Assembly: GCF_017641085.1 (NCBI RefSeq)
Contig: NZ_JAEPPI010000001.1
Location: forward strand, 1,116,001-1,180,000
Reading direction: 5' to 3'
DNA from: Gracilimonas sp.
GTDB lineage: Bacteria > Bacteroidota > Rhodothermia > Balneolales > Balneolaceae
DNA: 64,000 nucleotides
The first letter of the stretch is position 1, and each line of letters starts with the position of its first letter. A program made the position numbers and the translations under genes. Positions 23,675 through 33,042 of this stretch are shown in pieces. The notes beneath the pieces were generated by a model that was not told the origin of the DNA, ran no database searches, and saw only the letters and a list, made by a program, of their open reading frames with translations.

Positions 23675-24702
23675 TCTTTAGTGTAATATTCTCTCATTAA
23701 ATCGGCAGTAAGGCAGGAGTGGATAGGGAAGACTTGAATGGTTTCACCAACTTTGAGTTTACTAAATACATCGGGACTACATTGAATGATACCGTGTTCC
23801 TGGGAAAGGCTTTTCACGTAGGTTTCTTCCGATAAATATTTAAGCATGGGTTCACCATAACTCAGGTAATCATCAATCTGAACCGAATCTTTAGAGAAAT
23901 GCACGGCTCCGCCATGAATAAGCACCTGATTTCGGTCGCTGAACGTTTCAATAACGGGGCATTCCATATACACCGCAATTTCATTGGGAGAGCAAGAGCC
24001 GATCTGAACCTGCATCCAGTCGTAAAACACAAAGTTACCCGGACTTATCTGGGTGGACGGACCAAAATCATTGAGCACGCTGCAGGAGGGCGTATCTCCA
24101 AAGCAAATGGTAAGATCGGGGAAATGCTCCCTGAGCGCCTCCAGTTTTTGAAGGGCTTCTCTGCTTATTTTCTCAACTTCATCTTTAGACCGCGCCTTGT
24201 AGGTATGCCCGGCATGGCAATAGAACCCCGCCGGGTAGCAATGATCAGAACCTTCGATAGCATTAAGCAGTGACTTAATCTTTTCCAATTCTGAAACCGG
24301 GACACCGCTTCGTCCATAATCGGGATCAATTTCAATATAAAGGCCGAGTTCATTATCCAGTTTTTGGTCGATTTTTTGAACCACTTCCTCAGAAATAACC
24401 AGCGTTTTTATCGAACCATTGGCGGTGATTTTATTATAGTATTCATGAGCTAAGGCATTGGCAGGGAATGCAATAGTAATATCATCCCATCCATCATTTA
24501 GAAAGTATTCAGCCATTTTGATCGAGGAAACCGTGATTCCGCTTACCCCATATTCTCGAAATATTCTTCCGATAGCTTTGGATTGATGCGTCTTAAAGTG
24601 AGGACGAAACTCAACTCCGGCTTTTTCAGCTTTTGAAGCCATGCGGGCAATATTCGACCGAACGATGTCGAGGTCAACGTAGAGAGTAGGAAAAGGCTGC
24701 AT
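23629..24702 (-). CDS. D-threonine aldolase/alanine racemase N-domain family enzyme
   Basis: The protein has 357 residues from the ATG at 24702. The fold-type III PLP barrel is shown by TLYVDLDIVRSNI and the PLP lysine in RPHFKTHQ; the C-terminal metal-binding HxC appears in FPIHSCLTADLM. This combination is that of the D-threonine aldolase/D-serine dehydratase (DSD1-like) group, which acts on D-3-hydroxyamino acids. A GTG start at 24765 would overlap the upstream phosphatase gene by 53 bases and add a Lys/Ser-rich leader; the ATG fits the family better. The substrate is not settled. Confidence 0.82.
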   Translation of the reverse strand: MQPFPTLYVDLDIVRSNIARMASKAEKAGVEFRPHFKTHQSKAIGRIFREYGVSGITVSSIKMAEYFLNDGWDDITIAFPANALAHEYYNKITANGSIKTLVISEEVVQKIDQKLDNELGLYIEIDPDYGRSGVPVSELEKIKSLLNAIEGSDHCYPAGFYCHAGHTYKARSKDEVEKISREALQKLEALREHFPDLTICFGDTPSCSVLNDFGPSTQISPGNFVFYDWMQVQIGSCSPNEIAVYMECPVIETFSDRNQVLIHGGAVHFSKDSVQIDDYLSYGEPMLKYLSEETYVKSLSQEHGIIQCSPDVFSKLKVGETIQVFPIHSCLTADLMREYYTKDGQVLDHMNGKMGGN

Positions 24703-24712
24703 CTGATAGGTG

Positions 24713-25555
24713 CTAGTTTTTTGAGTTGAGTCTTTTTTGGAGGATAGTTTTTCTTTCCGACTCACTCAAACCATCCTCAAAATCAAAAAGAGCCTGTTCC
24801 CAGGAACCATAAACAGGGTTTGGGAGGATAAACCAGCGTCGGCCAAACCAATCGCTGTTTTCCTGTACCAGGCCGGCTCGCTTTTTCTGTGTAATACCTT
24901 TTGCAGGGAGGAAATCATTTAAATCATCTCCTATAACCATTACCACACGGTAATTTTCTTCTACTTGCTGGCGGCGTTCGGTTTTAGAGGAGTTCCAGCC
25001 GGGTTCCTCACCGTTTGTCATGATGTTATCTATGGAATTAGAAACGGGGAATCCTTCTTCAATCAGGTTTTTGCGCGTTGCTTCTTCTACTTCATAATCA
25101 CGGTTGGTGATATAGAAAATGGTTACGCCACGGTCGGCTGCATAATTGGCAAATTCCACCGCTCCGGGCACGGCCTCGGCTTTGGCTTCCTTACACCAGG
25201 CGTTCCAGTCTTCGATATTGAAATCTTTTCCCTGCTTTATCATCCGCGCCTGAATTGGGGAGTTGTCGAGTACTGTTTCATCCACATCCATGATTATAGC
25301 GGGAGGCAGCGACATAAAATTGTCGTCCTCTTCCTGATTCAAAGAAGCCGTCCAGAATGAATCTTCAAGTGGAAGGGGAAGGGTTCGCATGGCCGTGGCG
25401 TACGTCTGCATAGCAATGGCATCATACTCAGCTGCATTTTGAACCCACAATGTGGCTTGAGTGGTGGGATCATCATTAATCGTACTTTGTTGAACGGTAC
25501 TGCAGGAAGCAAGGAAAAAGGCAGAAAGGATCAGTGCGTGTTTCAGGTAGTGCAT
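24713..25555 (-). CDS. HAD-superfamily acid phosphatase, e(P4)-like lipoprotein
   Basis: The protein has 280 residues with a lipoprotein signal ending in LASC (Cys18). The HAD motif I is MDVDETVLDN, motif II FYITNRD, and motif IV appears as IGDDLNDF. It is closest in layout to subfamily IIIB acid phosphatases such as Haemophilus lipoprotein e(P4), which release phosphate or nucleosides from nucleotides at the cell envelope. It is followed on the same strand after 10 bases by the racemase-like gene. Confidence 0.88.
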   Translation of the reverse strand: MHYLKHALILSAFFLASCSTVQQSTINDDPTTQATLWVQNAAEYDAIAMQTYATAMRTLPLPLEDSFWTASLNQEEDDNFMSLPPAIIMDVDETVLDNSPIQARMIKQGKDFNIEDWNAWCKEAKAEAVPGAVEFANYAADRGVTIFYITNRDYEVEEATRKNLIEEGFPVSNSIDNIMTNGEEPGWNSSKTERRQQVEENYRVVMVIGDDLNDFLPAKGITQKKRAGLVQENSDWFGRRWFILPNPVYGSWEQALFDFEDGLSESERKTILQKRLNSKN

Positions 25556-25581
25556 AAAGGATGTTTCTTTGAACTTTTTGC

Positions 25582-25614
25582 CAAAGATAGGAAATCGAAA
25601 CCAGAGCTAAACAA
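25582..25614 (-). promoter_or_regulatory. Bacteroidota-type promoter for the acid phosphatase gene
   Basis: Read on the minus strand, TTG (25612-25614) is followed after 22 bases by TATCTTTG (25582-25589), an exact TAnnTTTG element. The start codon is 26 bases downstream. The spacer is slightly longer than usual. Confidence 0.55.
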
Positions 25615-25666
25615 TTTTAAATGGAAATGTGATAAGGGGAATAAAACCTGTATTTTTGGGGATCCT

Positions 25667-26122
25667 ATGAACACATCCAACCAACAAATTATTGGCCGTA
25701 TTGAACTGGTGAATTTACCGGAGTGGAATTTTACCGATCTGGAAGCCAAAATTGATACCGGGGCTTTTACATCAAGTCTGCACTGCCACCATTTGGAGCC
25801 TTTTGAAAAGGAGGGGGAGCCCTGGATTCGATTTTATATGCTCGACCCTGACCACGAGGCCTATAACGAGCAGATGCTGGAAATGCCGGTTTTTGATAAG
25901 CGGGAAGTTAAAAGTTCGAACGGGGATACCGAACTCCGGTATTTCATCCGGACCAAGATTGAGTTTTTCAGAGATGTTTATTCCATTGAATTCTCTCTTA
26001 CTGATCGCTCAGCCATGAAATATCCGTTACTCATCGGAAGAAAATTTCTTAAAAAAGGGCCGTTTATGGTGGATGTAACACGCAAAAACCTTTCAAAGAC
26101 TATAAAGAACAAGGACTCTTAA
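25667..26122 (+). CDS. RimK-associated retropepsin-like protein (PF05618 family)
   Basis: The protein has 151 residues from the ATG at 25667; the open frame extends upstream but over the divergent promoter region. The motif KIDTGAFTSSLH has the DTGA of aspartic proteases, and PLLIGRKFL is the matching second motif. The family is annotated as a putative ATP-dependent zinc protease but resembles retropepsins. The gene is 3 bases before rimK, and such linkage is widely conserved, which suggests a shared job in making or removing glutamate tails or related peptides. Confidence 0.85.
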   Translation: MNTSNQQIIGRIELVNLPEWNFTDLEAKIDTGAFTSSLHCHHLEPFEKEGEPWIRFYMLDPDHEAYNEQMLEMPVFDKREVKSSNGDTELRYFIRTKIEFFRDVYSIEFSLTDRSAMKYPLLIGRKFLKKGPFMVDVTRKNLSKTIKNKDS

Positions 26123-26125
26123 ATA

Positions 26126-27049
26126 ATGAGAATAGGAATTCTTTCCAGAAATAAATCACTGTACTCTACATCGCGATTAGTAGAAGCTGCCGAGGAAAAA
26201 GGGCATGACGTAGAGGTTATTGACCACCTGAAATGTGACATCGTGATAGAGCAGGATAACCCCAAGATATATTATAAAAGTGAGAGGATTGATTACCTGG
26301 ATGCCATCATTCCGCGCATCGGGGCATCGGTAACTTTTTACGGAGCGGCCGTGGTTCGCCAGTTTGAAATGATGGAAGTATTCAGCGCGGTACATTCCCA
26401 GGCACTTGTTCGGTCCAGAGATAAACTGCGAAGCCTGCAGCTTTTGGCCAGTTCAGGCGTTGGCTTACCAAAAACCGTGTTTACGAATTACTCCAAAGAG
26501 GTGAAAAAGCTTATTGAGTCGGTAGGCGGGGCGCCTCTTATCGTGAAGTTATTGGAAGGTACACAGGGGCACGGTGTGGTGCTGGGGCCGACCAAAAAGG
26601 CCGCCGAATCTATTATTGAAGCTTTTCATGCCATGAAAGCCCGTGTGATTGTTCAGGAATTTATTTCTGAATCCAAAGGTGCTGATATCCGGGCTTTTGT
26701 GGTAGATGGTAAAGTGGTTGGCGCTATGAAACGGCAGGGTAAAGAAGGGGAATTCCGGTCCAACCTTCACCAGGGGGGAAGCGGATCCCTAATTAAGCTC
26801 ACCAAAGAGGAAAAGGAAGCTGCTCTGACAGCAGCAAGAGCCATGGACCTTCAAATTGCCGGGGTTGATATGCTTCAATCCGATCGTGGGCCTTTAATTT
26901 TAGAAGTGAATTCTTCCCCCGGGCTTCAGGGAATAGAGGTAACCACTAAAAAAGATATTGCGGCAACCATCATCAGCTATATCGAAAAAGCGGTTGAAGA
27001 GCGTAAGAAGAACCCGGCCCGCAAGAAAAAAGCGAAGAAGCATGCCTGA
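26126..27049 (+). CDS. rimK: RimK-type ATP-grasp ligase
   Basis: The protein has 307 residues. The N-terminal domain begins [18 protein letters not shown] as in RimK; the ATP-grasp core has [17 protein letters not shown] and LEVNSSPG (metal-binding Glu/Asn). RimK adds glutamates to the C-terminus of ribosomal protein S6 and can make poly-glutamate. A basic Lys/Arg-rich tail ([14 protein letters not shown]) extends the protein. It sits between the retropepsin-like gene and an AstE/aspartoacylase-like gene, which overlaps its end by 8 bases. Confidence 0.92.
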   Translation: MRIGILSRNKSLYSTSRLVEAAEEKGHDVEVIDHLKCDIVIEQDNPKIYYKSERIDYLDAIIPRIGASVTFYGAAVVRQFEMMEVFSAVHSQALVRSRDKLRSLQLLASSGVGLPKTVFTNYSKEVKKLIESVGGAPLIVKLLEGTQGHGVVLGPTKKAAESIIEAFHAMKARVIVQEFISESKGADIRAFVVDGKVVGAMKRQGKEGEFRSNLHQGGSGSLIKLTKEEKEAALTAARAMDLQIAGVDMLQSDRGPLILEVNSSPGLQGIEVTTKKDIAATIISYIEKAVEERKKNPARKKKAKKHA

Positions 27050-27986
27050 GTTTATTACCATTAATAAGCAGAAAATCGGGCTTGGGGAACAAAAGATTGT
27101 AAATCTTAACATCGCCCGGCTGCCAACTTACACCAGCATCGATTTACCCGTGTTGGTTTATCGCGCGCCCAAAGACGGACCGGTTTTGTTACTTACCGGA
27201 GGTCTTCACGGTGACGAAGTAAACGGGGTTGAAATTGTTCGGCGCATGATTGAGCGCGAGATCGTTATTCCTGAAAAAGGAACGGTTATCGCCATCCCGA
27301 TTGTGAACATTTATGGCTTTATTCAGAACTCCCGGGGTTTGCCGGACGGGAAAGATATCAATAGAAGTTTTCCCGGAGCAAAAGGCGGTTCACTGGCTAA
27401 ATTGCTGGCTCATACCTTAATGAAAGAAATTATTCCGGAAGTGGACTGTGGCATTGATTTCCATACCGGGGGTGCAGCACGGGCCAATTATCCTCAAATA
27501 CGGTGTTCATTCAAAATAAAAAGAGCCAAAGAGCTGGCTACAGCTATGGGCGCTCCGGTTATGATGCATTCTTCGCTGATCTCCAAATCATTCCGGAGTG
27601 CGGCTCATAAAAAAGGAAAAGAAATTCTTGTTTATGAAACCGGGGAATCTCTTCGCTATGACGAAACCGGAATTGAAGAAGGCATTGAGGGCACTCAAAG
27701 ACTCATGAAGTATCTGGGTATGATTACGAGTGCTCCGGAGCCAAATGAAACAAAAGTATTCAACAATTCTACATGGATACGAACCAAAAATGCCGGGTTA
27801 TTTATCACCAAAGCTGAACTTGGGGAAGAGTTCAACAAACGACAAGTCCTGGGATCTATTAAAGATCCGTACGGGGAATTGAACTCCCGCGTTGTGGCTC
27901 CTCATGACGGCATGGTAATCGGCCTAAATAACTGTCCTGTAGTAAATAAGGGCGATGCCCTCATTCATTTTGCATATAACAAATAA
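27042..27986 (+). CDS. Succinylglutamate desuccinylase/aspartoacylase family zinc amidohydrolase
   Basis: The protein has 314 residues from the ATG at 27042. Zinc ligands are in [10 protein letters not shown] (His and Glu) and the DFHTGG motif; an Arg-containing DINRSFPG follows the family. The C-terminal beta domain has [10 protein letters not shown]. These enzymes remove acyl groups from N-acylated amino acids. The start lies inside the rimK end (8-base overlap), so the three genes 25667-27986 behave as one coupled operon. Confidence 0.88.
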   Translation: MPEFITINKQKIGLGEQKIVNLNIARLPTYTSIDLPVLVYRAPKDGPVLLLTGGLHGDEVNGVEIVRRMIEREIVIPEKGTVIAIPIVNIYGFIQNSRGLPDGKDINRSFPGAKGGSLAKLLAHTLMKEIIPEVDCGIDFHTGGAARANYPQIRCSFKIKRAKELATAMGAPVMMHSSLISKSFRSAAHKKGKEILVYETGESLRYDETGIEEGIEGTQRLMKYLGMITSAPEPNETKVFNNSTWIRTKNAGLFITKAELGEEFNKRQVLGSIKDPYGELNSRVVAPHDGMVIGLNNCPVVNKGDALIHFAYNK

Positions 27987-27998
27987 CGAACAAATACT

Positions 27999-28346
27999 GT
28001 GGAAATAGATTTATTATTTACCGCCATTAAGCCTTCCGATTGGAAGAGTGTATCCGATAACGGCAGCTTTAGTCCAGACTCCATTGAAGAAGCCGGGTAT
28101 GTGCGATCTTTTACCGGAGAACATGCCGAAAAAGTAATCAATCACTACTTTGAAGGTGAAGAAAAACTGCTGTTGATTGTATTGGATCCGCTTCGCATAC
28201 AGACGCCCATTAAGCACATCAAAGAAGACGGTTTCAGCTTTACAGCTATACAGGGAGCGGTTTCTATTGATGCCATTATCGACAAAATAAAGCTGAGTTC
28301 TGATAAAAAAGGAAAGTTCTCGCTTAACGTTAAACACTTCGATTGA
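27999..28346 (+). CDS. DUF952-like protein
   Basis: The protein has 115 residues with a GTG start. The order FTAIKPSDW, GSFSPDSIEEAGYVRSF, EEKLLLIVLDPLRI and FTAIQGAVSID fits DUF952, a small fold related to ADP-ribosyltransferase-like domains, but the usual HC residues of GFIHCS are replaced by VRSF. Function is unknown. It is 12 bases after the aspartoacylase-like gene and overlaps the kinase gene start by four bases. Confidence 0.6.
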   Translation: MEIDLLFTAIKPSDWKSVSDNGSFSPDSIEEAGYVRSFTGEHAEKVINHYFEGEEKLLLIVLDPLRIQTPIKHIKEDGFSFTAIQGAVSIDAIIDKIKLSSDKKGKFSLNVKHFD

Positions 28347-29236
28347 GCAACGACCCGTCATATTGCTTCATCATTAATTGTGCTTCCAATGCATTTCGTG
28401 CTGAAGCTTTTTTCAGGAGTAAAGAAGCGGAGCTTGCGGATAAGTTTCCCGGGACTTCTTTCAAATACATAAGGAAAGATGATTCCATTGCTGAAATTGT
28501 CCGGGACAAGTCTGCGGAACATTCCCATATCATTGCTTGCGGTGGAGATGGTACCGTAAACCGGGTGGCTAACGGACTGATTGGCAGTGACAGTAAACTT
28601 GGGGTAATACCAATTGGTAGTGGAAATGATTTTGCACAGAGTATTGGCCTGAACCATGATTTTGATAAGAATATTCGAGTGTTGAACCAGGAAACAACTA
28701 AACGAATTGATGTAATCAAGAGCGAATGGGGCTTTTTTATAAATACTTTCGGGATTGGCGTTGACGGGCTCACAAACTACTATGCATCTAAATCCGGCTA
28801 TGGGAGTGGTTTTTTGCGTTACTTTTTGGGTGGACTGAACGCTTTATTCACATCCGAGCCCTTTAGAGCGAAAATTTCGATTTCCGGCCGTAATGATGCC
28901 ATTGAACAAAAGGTGTGGATGGTGGCCGTGGCTAATGGGAAATCTGAAGGAGGGAAGTATCAAATTTCTCCGTCTTCTATTAATTCTGATGGTAAAGTTG
29001 AACTTATTGTAGTGAAGGCGGTTTCCAGAATCCGTTTAATTCTGGAGTTCCTCAAGCTATCCTTTGGTTTTTCCTTCAACAAGAAGATAGCAGATGAATA
29101 TTCATTTACGGATAGCGTAATCATAAGCACAGACCGTTTGCTTAAGTCTCATGCAGATGGTGAACAAGTACCGGAAACCAACCATCACGTGTTTGAAGTT
29201 TTACCGGGAGCGTTAGAAGTAATTGTAGCTTCCTAA
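28343..29236 (+). CDS. Diacylglycerol kinase-like lipid kinase
   Basis: The protein has 297 residues with a TTG start overlapping the previous stop (TTGA). The nucleotide loop CGGDGTVNRVANGL and the following PIGSGNDFAQ are the DagK/YegS catalytic signature; ISPSSINSDGKVELIVV is the usual C-terminal marker. It would phosphorylate diacylglycerol or a related lipid in phospholipid turnover. It may end the operon that begins with the retropepsin-like gene. Confidence 0.88.
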   Translation: MSNDPSYCFIINCASNAFRAEAFFRSKEAELADKFPGTSFKYIRKDDSIAEIVRDKSAEHSHIIACGGDGTVNRVANGLIGSDSKLGVIPIGSGNDFAQSIGLNHDFDKNIRVLNQETTKRIDVIKSEWGFFINTFGIGVDGLTNYYASKSGYGSGFLRYFLGGLNALFTSEPFRAKISISGRNDAIEQKVWMVAVANGKSEGGKYQISPSSINSDGKVELIVVKAVSRIRLILEFLKLSFGFSFNKKIADEYSFTDSVIISTDRLLKSHADGEQVPETNHHVFEVLPGALEVIVAS

Positions 29237-29301
29237 AAGTTCAGAAAAGCGCTTCATTAAATCTTCACTATTCCTGACTACTCTTAGGTAACTTCTAAAT
29301 G

Positions 29302-29309
29302 GAAAGGAG
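29302..29309 (+). promoter_or_regulatory. Strong Shine-Dalgarno sequence of tonB
   Basis: AAAGGAGG lies six bases before the ATG at 29316. Such a full anti-16S match is rare in this window, where most starts have weak or no SD, so it suggests high translation of this gene. Confidence 0.7.
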
Positions 29310-29315
29310 GATACT

Positions 29316-29999
29316 ATGAGAGGTCCGGTTAAAATAATCGATCGCAAAAATGATCTGAAACAAGGCTATTTAATCCGTCTGGAAATTGGCTTCATACTTT
29401 CGCTGCTCATTTTTATTTCTGCATCAAAACTAACAATTAAGCCTTCCGGAAACAGCGATATCGCAGTGGTTGATAAGCAAGAGGTTGTGTTTATGGAAGA
29501 AATCGTTCAAACAAAACAAGAAGTTAAAGCACCGCCACCACCAAGACCGATGATTCCTGTTGAAGTTCCCAATGATGAAATCATAGAAGATGAACTCATT
29601 GATCTTGATGCGGAACTGGATATGGATGCGGCCATCATGGAATTGCCACCTCCGCCGCCAAGAATGATTGAACAAGAGGAAGAAGAAGAAATCTTTGTGG
29701 TAGTAGAACAAATGCCGGAATTGATCGGAGGACTTGCCGCTGTTCAAAAGCATATAACTTATCCTGAAATGGCCCTTAAGGCCGGTATTGAAGGACGTGT
29801 TGTAGTTCAATTCCTAATCGATAAAGAAGGAAATGTTATTGACCCGGTTGTTGTACGCGGAATTGGAGGTGGCTGTGATGAAGAGGCTCTTAAAGCAGTG
29901 AAGAAAGTAAAATTCAAACCAGGTAAACAACGCGGACAACCCGTTATAGTACGCTACAGCTTACCGGTTGCATTCCGGCTTCAGGAAACAAACAGCTGA
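29316..29999 (+). CDS. tonB: TonB-type energy transducer
   Basis: The protein has 227 residues. A single N-terminal membrane segment (IGFILSLLIFISA, ~28-42) is followed by a proline/acidic periplasmic spacer (APPPPRP, LPPPPPRM, EEEEEIF) and a C-terminal TonB domain (~140-227: YPEMALKAGIEGRVVVQFLI and GGGCDEEALKAVKKVKFKPG). It couples the inner-membrane proton gradient to outer-membrane receptors with ExbB/ExbD, which are not in this window. It has its own strong SD and terminator. Confidence 0.9.
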   Translation: MRGPVKIIDRKNDLKQGYLIRLEIGFILSLLIFISASKLTIKPSGNSDIAVVDKQEVVFMEEIVQTKQEVKAPPPPRPMIPVEVPNDEIIEDELIDLDAELDMDAAIMELPPPPPRMIEQEEEEEIFVVVEQMPELIGGLAAVQKHITYPEMALKAGIEGRVVVQFLIDKEGNVIDPVVVRGIGGGCDEEALKAVKKVKFKPGKQRGQPVIVRYSLPVAFRLQETNS

Positions 30000-30036
30000 T
30001 ATTTTATCAAACCGAATAACTAAAATTGTAAGTGGG

Positions 30037-30075
30037 TAAAAGGAGTCTTGGGCAGAAATGTTCAGGACTCTTTTT
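30037..30075 (+). terminator. Intrinsic terminator after tonB
   Basis: AAAAGGAGTCTT pairs with AGGACTCTTTTT over about 12 bp, including two G-U pairs, around a 14-base loop and ends in T5. It lies 38 bases after the tonB stop and runs into the 3' end of the convergent receiver gene. Confidence 0.75.
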
Positions 30076-30430
30076 CTGCGAGTCGGTTGATGGTGCTTTT
30101 TAGTTCGTCAAAACTGACGGGCTTTATCAGGTAATCAACAAAATCGGTGGTTTTTGCTCGCTCGCGATTTAAAGGATCAGAATTACCCGTGATGTAAATA
30201 ACAGGTACGTTGTTTGATTTTTCGCGAAGGGCAGTCATTGCATCAATACCGTCAACTTCATCCTCAAGCATGATATCCATTAAAACCAGATCGGGATTGA
30301 GAGCATCGATCTTTTCAATAGCTTCATGACCTTTAGTAATAATTTCCAAAACCTCATAGTTCAGCCGCTCGATCATTTTAGAAAGAAGCAGGGACAAAAC
30401 TTTATCGTCTTCAACAATAATAATTTTCAT
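30062..30430 (-). CDS. Stand-alone response-regulator receiver domain
   Basis: The protein has 122 residues, a single CheY-like domain. The acidic pocket is Glu7/Asp8/Asp9, the phospho-acceptor Asp52 in LVLMDIML, the switch Thr81 and Lys103 in LIKPVS. There is no output domain, so it may act as a phosphorelay shuttle or bind a partner protein. No histidine kinase is encoded nearby. It is convergent with tonB. Confidence 0.92.
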   Translation of the reverse strand: MKIIIVEDDKVLSLLLSKMIERLNYEVLEIITKGHEAIEKIDALNPDLVLMDIMLEDEVDGIDAMTALREKSNNVPVIYITGNSDPLNRERAKTTDFVDYLIKPVSFDELKSTINRLAEKES

Positions 30431-30646
30431 ATCGCGAAAGATAGTTGATTTATATTAACTCAGCCAACTTAGTTATCGACAAAGTAAGAAGATTTTATAA
30501 GGCCATAGTAATTATAATATCGTAATACTATAGGATAAGTCATATAATTTATATTATGTAAAGTAATATTAATTTACTAAAACTACCTTCTTCCCTATAC
30601 ATATATTTTCTTCTAAGAAATCAGATCTAATTAAAATGAAATGCTA
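30431..30646. other. AT-rich gap with no gene seen
   Basis: About 216 bases, strongly AT-rich, between two minus-strand genes. It probably contains the receiver gene promoter: on the minus strand TATCTTTC at its edge is one mismatch from TAnnTTTG. I see no coding sequence, RNA gene or repeat in it. Confidence 0.5.
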
Positions 30647-31102
30647 TTAGTTTAGTCCGGCCAGTACTTCCTGAACTTTGGACAGGTTCGGTATTTTGCC
30701 TGAGTCTTCCAGTATTTCCTGGTGGGCTACTCTTCCCTCTTTATCTATTACAAATACCGACCGTTTGGATACGCCTTTCATTCCGAAGTAATCATCATAC
30801 AATGAGTCGTACTTTGCGCTTACTTCTTTATTGAAGTCGCTTAGAAGCGAAAAGTTCAGATTGTTTGCTTCTTTGAATGCCTTTAAAGTGAAAAAACTGT
30901 CAATGCTGATAGCCAGAACTTCCGCATCCAAGGAATTATAGATTTTAAGATTGTCTCTTGTTGAACAGAGTTCTTTGGTACATACTCCGCTAAAGGCTAA
31001 CGGGAAAAAAAGCAGAACTACGTTTTTATCTCCTTTAAAATCGGATAACGATACGTCTTTGTTGCTTGTGTTTTTCAGGGTGAATTCCGGGGCTGTGTTC
31101 AT
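30647..31102 (-). CDS. Peroxiredoxin (BCP/AhpE-like)
   Basis: The protein has 151 residues. The peroxidatic motif PLAFSGVC (Cys41) fits PxxxT/SxxC, and a second cysteine five residues later (Cys46) resembles the resolving cysteine arrangement of BCP/PrxQ; overall sequence also recalls AhpE. It should reduce hydrogen peroxide or organic peroxides in the cytoplasm. It is followed 12 bases after the membrane-protein gene on the minus strand, so it may be part of the nuoI-DinB-membrane protein unit. Confidence 0.9.
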   Translation of the reverse strand: MNTAPEFTLKNTSNKDVSLSDFKGDKNVVLLFFPLAFSGVCTKELCSTRDNLKIYNSLDAEVLAISIDSFFTLKAFKEANNLNFSLLSDFNKEVSAKYDSLYDDYFGMKGVSKRSVFVIDKEGRVAHQEILEDSGKIPNLSKVQEVLAGLN

Positions 31103-31114
31103 GCACGTTTATTA

Positions 31115-31720
31115 TTACTGGTTATTGAAATCTTCGCTCTTGATAAATCGATAAGTCATAAAAAGAATTCCCACAGAAAGTAAGATTTCTGTAATCCAGA
31201 TCAATTCAGGAGCCGTTCGGTTAAATACGAGCCAATATCCAAGGTATGCTATTCCAATACAGCTCAAACCGATGATGTAGTACCTTCTGCGGCGTTTGCG
31301 AGCCTGATTTATGGTGAAAACAAGAACGGTAACCGTAAGCGCCCCGCCCTGGTAAATGGCATTAATAAGGTCTTTTATAACCGTAAAATCGATGATGAGC
31401 GGAAAGAAAAGAAAACTTACAAAGGGTAATGCGGTCAGATACATCGGAAAGCGGGCAAATATAGGCTTCGACTCCCTGATGAGTACCAGAAGTCCGCTTA
31501 TATAAAAGGTAACTGCTACCAGTTTCCCCCATTGAAAAAGGTTAATTGGTGCCTCCACTTGGAAAAGATCAAGCAGGTACGGAATGGATATGAATAAGGC
31601 AGCCAGGCTAAAATAAAGGTCCAGCATGGTTCTGCGCTGAATAAATCGCTTCAATAACAGGAAGCTAACTGTTCCGAAAGAAAACGATACAACTAAATCA
31701 ATCCATTTAGCCGGTTCCAT
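31115..31720 (-). CDS. Multi-pass membrane protein, unknown function
   Basis: The protein has 201 residues with about seven hydrophobic segments separated by short basic loops (FIQRRTM, RKRRRRYY), so it is an inner-membrane protein. I do not recognise a family. Its start codon overlaps the stop of the DinB-like gene by one base, and the peroxiredoxin gene follows closely. Confidence 0.75.
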   Translation of the reverse strand: MEPAKWIDLVVSFSFGTVSFLLLKRFIQRRTMLDLYFSLAALFISIPYLLDLFQVEAPINLFQWGKLVAVTFYISGLLVLIRESKPIFARFPMYLTALPFVSFLFFPLIIDFTVIKDLINAIYQGGALTVTVLVFTINQARKRRRRYYIIGLSCIGIAYLGYWLVFNRTAPELIWITEILLSVGILFMTYRFIKSEDFNNQ

Positions 31721-32250
31721 CAGCTTTCGGGATTTCTGCTTTCCAGCTCCCGCTGCATCTGCTTACTGTTTTGATAGGTAAGTACGAGATCAGCTATTTC
31801 CTTTAATGTAGCCCGTTCTTTACGCACCATTTGATTGGTAAACTCATACAAAGAAATAGTTTGCCTGCCTTTGGTAATCTCTCTCTCCCAATCAATTAGG
31901 TTTATGTTCTTAATCAGGTTTAAGATAGCAACCCGGTGTTTTGAAATTTTATAAAGCAGTTTCTGAATATCTTTAGCCAGCTCCTCATCTTTCTCAAAAG
32001 TCTCTTCCGGATCGGTGTAAGCATTCAGGTTGATAGGCCTTACGCTTTTAAATGCATCCTCAATCACTTCCCGATAATAATTTTGCTGGGCGTGATCCAG
32101 GAACATCAGGATTTCAGCGATGGAGCGTCTTCCGGGAGGAGTTTCATCATAAGGAACAGAATCAATTACATATTTGAGTGCTTCAGCCTCATGTTCAAGG
32201 TAAGCTACATCATCAATAAGGGAATCAATCTGGCTCTGTTTTATATCCAT
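31720..32250 (-). CDS. DinB-like four-helix protein
   Basis: The protein has 176 residues from the ATG at 32250. The open frame extends to 32319 but would overlap nuoI. The layout, with four helices and the phrase PPGRRSIAEILMFLDHAQQNYYREVIED near residue 50-75, resembles DinB/YfiT-type proteins; histidines such as the one in FLDHAQQNYY could be metal ligands, but the full triad is not obvious. Function unknown; the neighbour nuoI starts 13 bases upstream. Confidence 0.6.
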   Translation of the reverse strand: MDIKQSQIDSLIDDVAYLEHEAEALKYVIDSVPYDETPPGRRSIAEILMFLDHAQQNYYREVIEDAFKSVRPINLNAYTDPEETFEKDEELAKDIQKLLYKISKHRVAILNLIKNINLIDWEREITKGRQTISLYEFTNQMVRKERATLKEIADLVLTYQNSKQMQRELESRNPES

Positions 32251-32263
32251 CTTGTAAGAGTAA

Positions 32264-32953
32264 TTAGGTATTCCAGCTGGAAGATGCCGGGGTTGAATCA
32301 TTTTTTTCCTGCTGCTCAATCATATCAACCAAAGACAATCCCGTGTTCCAGTCTTTGTCTCTATCTCTTACGGAGTGAATGTTATTTTCTTCCTGGAAAT
32401 CCCAGAATGAACCAAACTGACGGTTCCTATAATTCTTCAGATACTCAAGACGATCGGCTACGTCTTCTTTAGGTACAAGTAAACGCTCTTTATCATAGAT
32501 GGCATCTTCTCTGGACTCAAATACAATATCGTAATCCTTACTCATCACGATAGCTTCTTCGGGGCAAACTTCTTCGCAATACCCGCAATAAATGCACCGC
32601 AACATGTTAATTTCGAAAAAGTCAGGATACCTCTCCTTCTCATCTTCGGTCTCTTTGGCTTGCATGCTAATGGCAAGCGGCGGACAAGCACGGGCGCACA
32701 GCCCACAAGCTACACAACGCTCTTTGTTGTGGTCTTCAACCAAAACCGGACGACCCCGGAAAATTGCCGGTGGATCCCATTTCTCTTCCGGATAATTGAG
32801 CGTAAATGAGGGCTGAAACATTTGTTTAAAGGAATACCACATTCCCTTCAATATCTCAGGTAGATACAGTTTCTCAAGAAAATTGAGCTTTCGCTCATTC
32901 TTATAATTATCGCTTAGTGCGTTTACTGTAGGTTTTTCGAGATTCTTAGCCAT
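32264..32953 (-). CDS. nuoI: NuoI-type 2x[4Fe-4S] ferredoxin subunit
   Basis: The protein has 229 residues. Two ferredoxin motifs are complete: Cys80-Cys83-Cys86-Cys90 ([13 protein letters not shown]) and Cys120-Cys123-Cys126-Cys130 ([13 protein letters not shown]). The N-terminal [16 protein letters not shown] is the membrane-facing helix typical of complex I subunit NuoI. It is longer than usual because of a ~70-residue C-terminal extension. No other nuo gene is in the window, so either complex I genes are dispersed or this is a NuoI-like protein with another partner. Confidence 0.85.
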   Translation of the reverse strand: MAKNLEKPTVNALSDNYKNERKLNFLEKLYLPEILKGMWYSFKQMFQPSFTLNYPEEKWDPPAIFRGRPVLVEDHNKERCVACGLCARACPPLAISMQAKETEDEKERYPDFFEINMLRCIYCGYCEEVCPEEAIVMSKDYDIVFESREDAIYDKERLLVPKEDVADRLEYLKNYRNRQFGSFWDFQEENNIHSVRDRDKDWNTGLSLVDMIEQQEKNDSTPASSSWNT

Positions 32954-32988
32954 TCAATTCGAATCGTTTTCGTGTCTGTATTAGCACT

Positions 32989-33019
32989 CAAAAATAAACC
33001 ATTGTTGGGTTAGCATCAA
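32989..33019 (-). promoter_or_regulatory. Bacteroidota-type promoter for nuoI
   Basis: On the minus strand, TTG (33017-33019) is followed after exactly 20 bases by TATTTTTG (32989-32996), a full TAnnTTTG match. The nuoI start is 35 bases downstream of this element. Confidence 0.65.
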
Positions 33020-33042
33020 AGTTATTTATGAGCTTTTCTATT

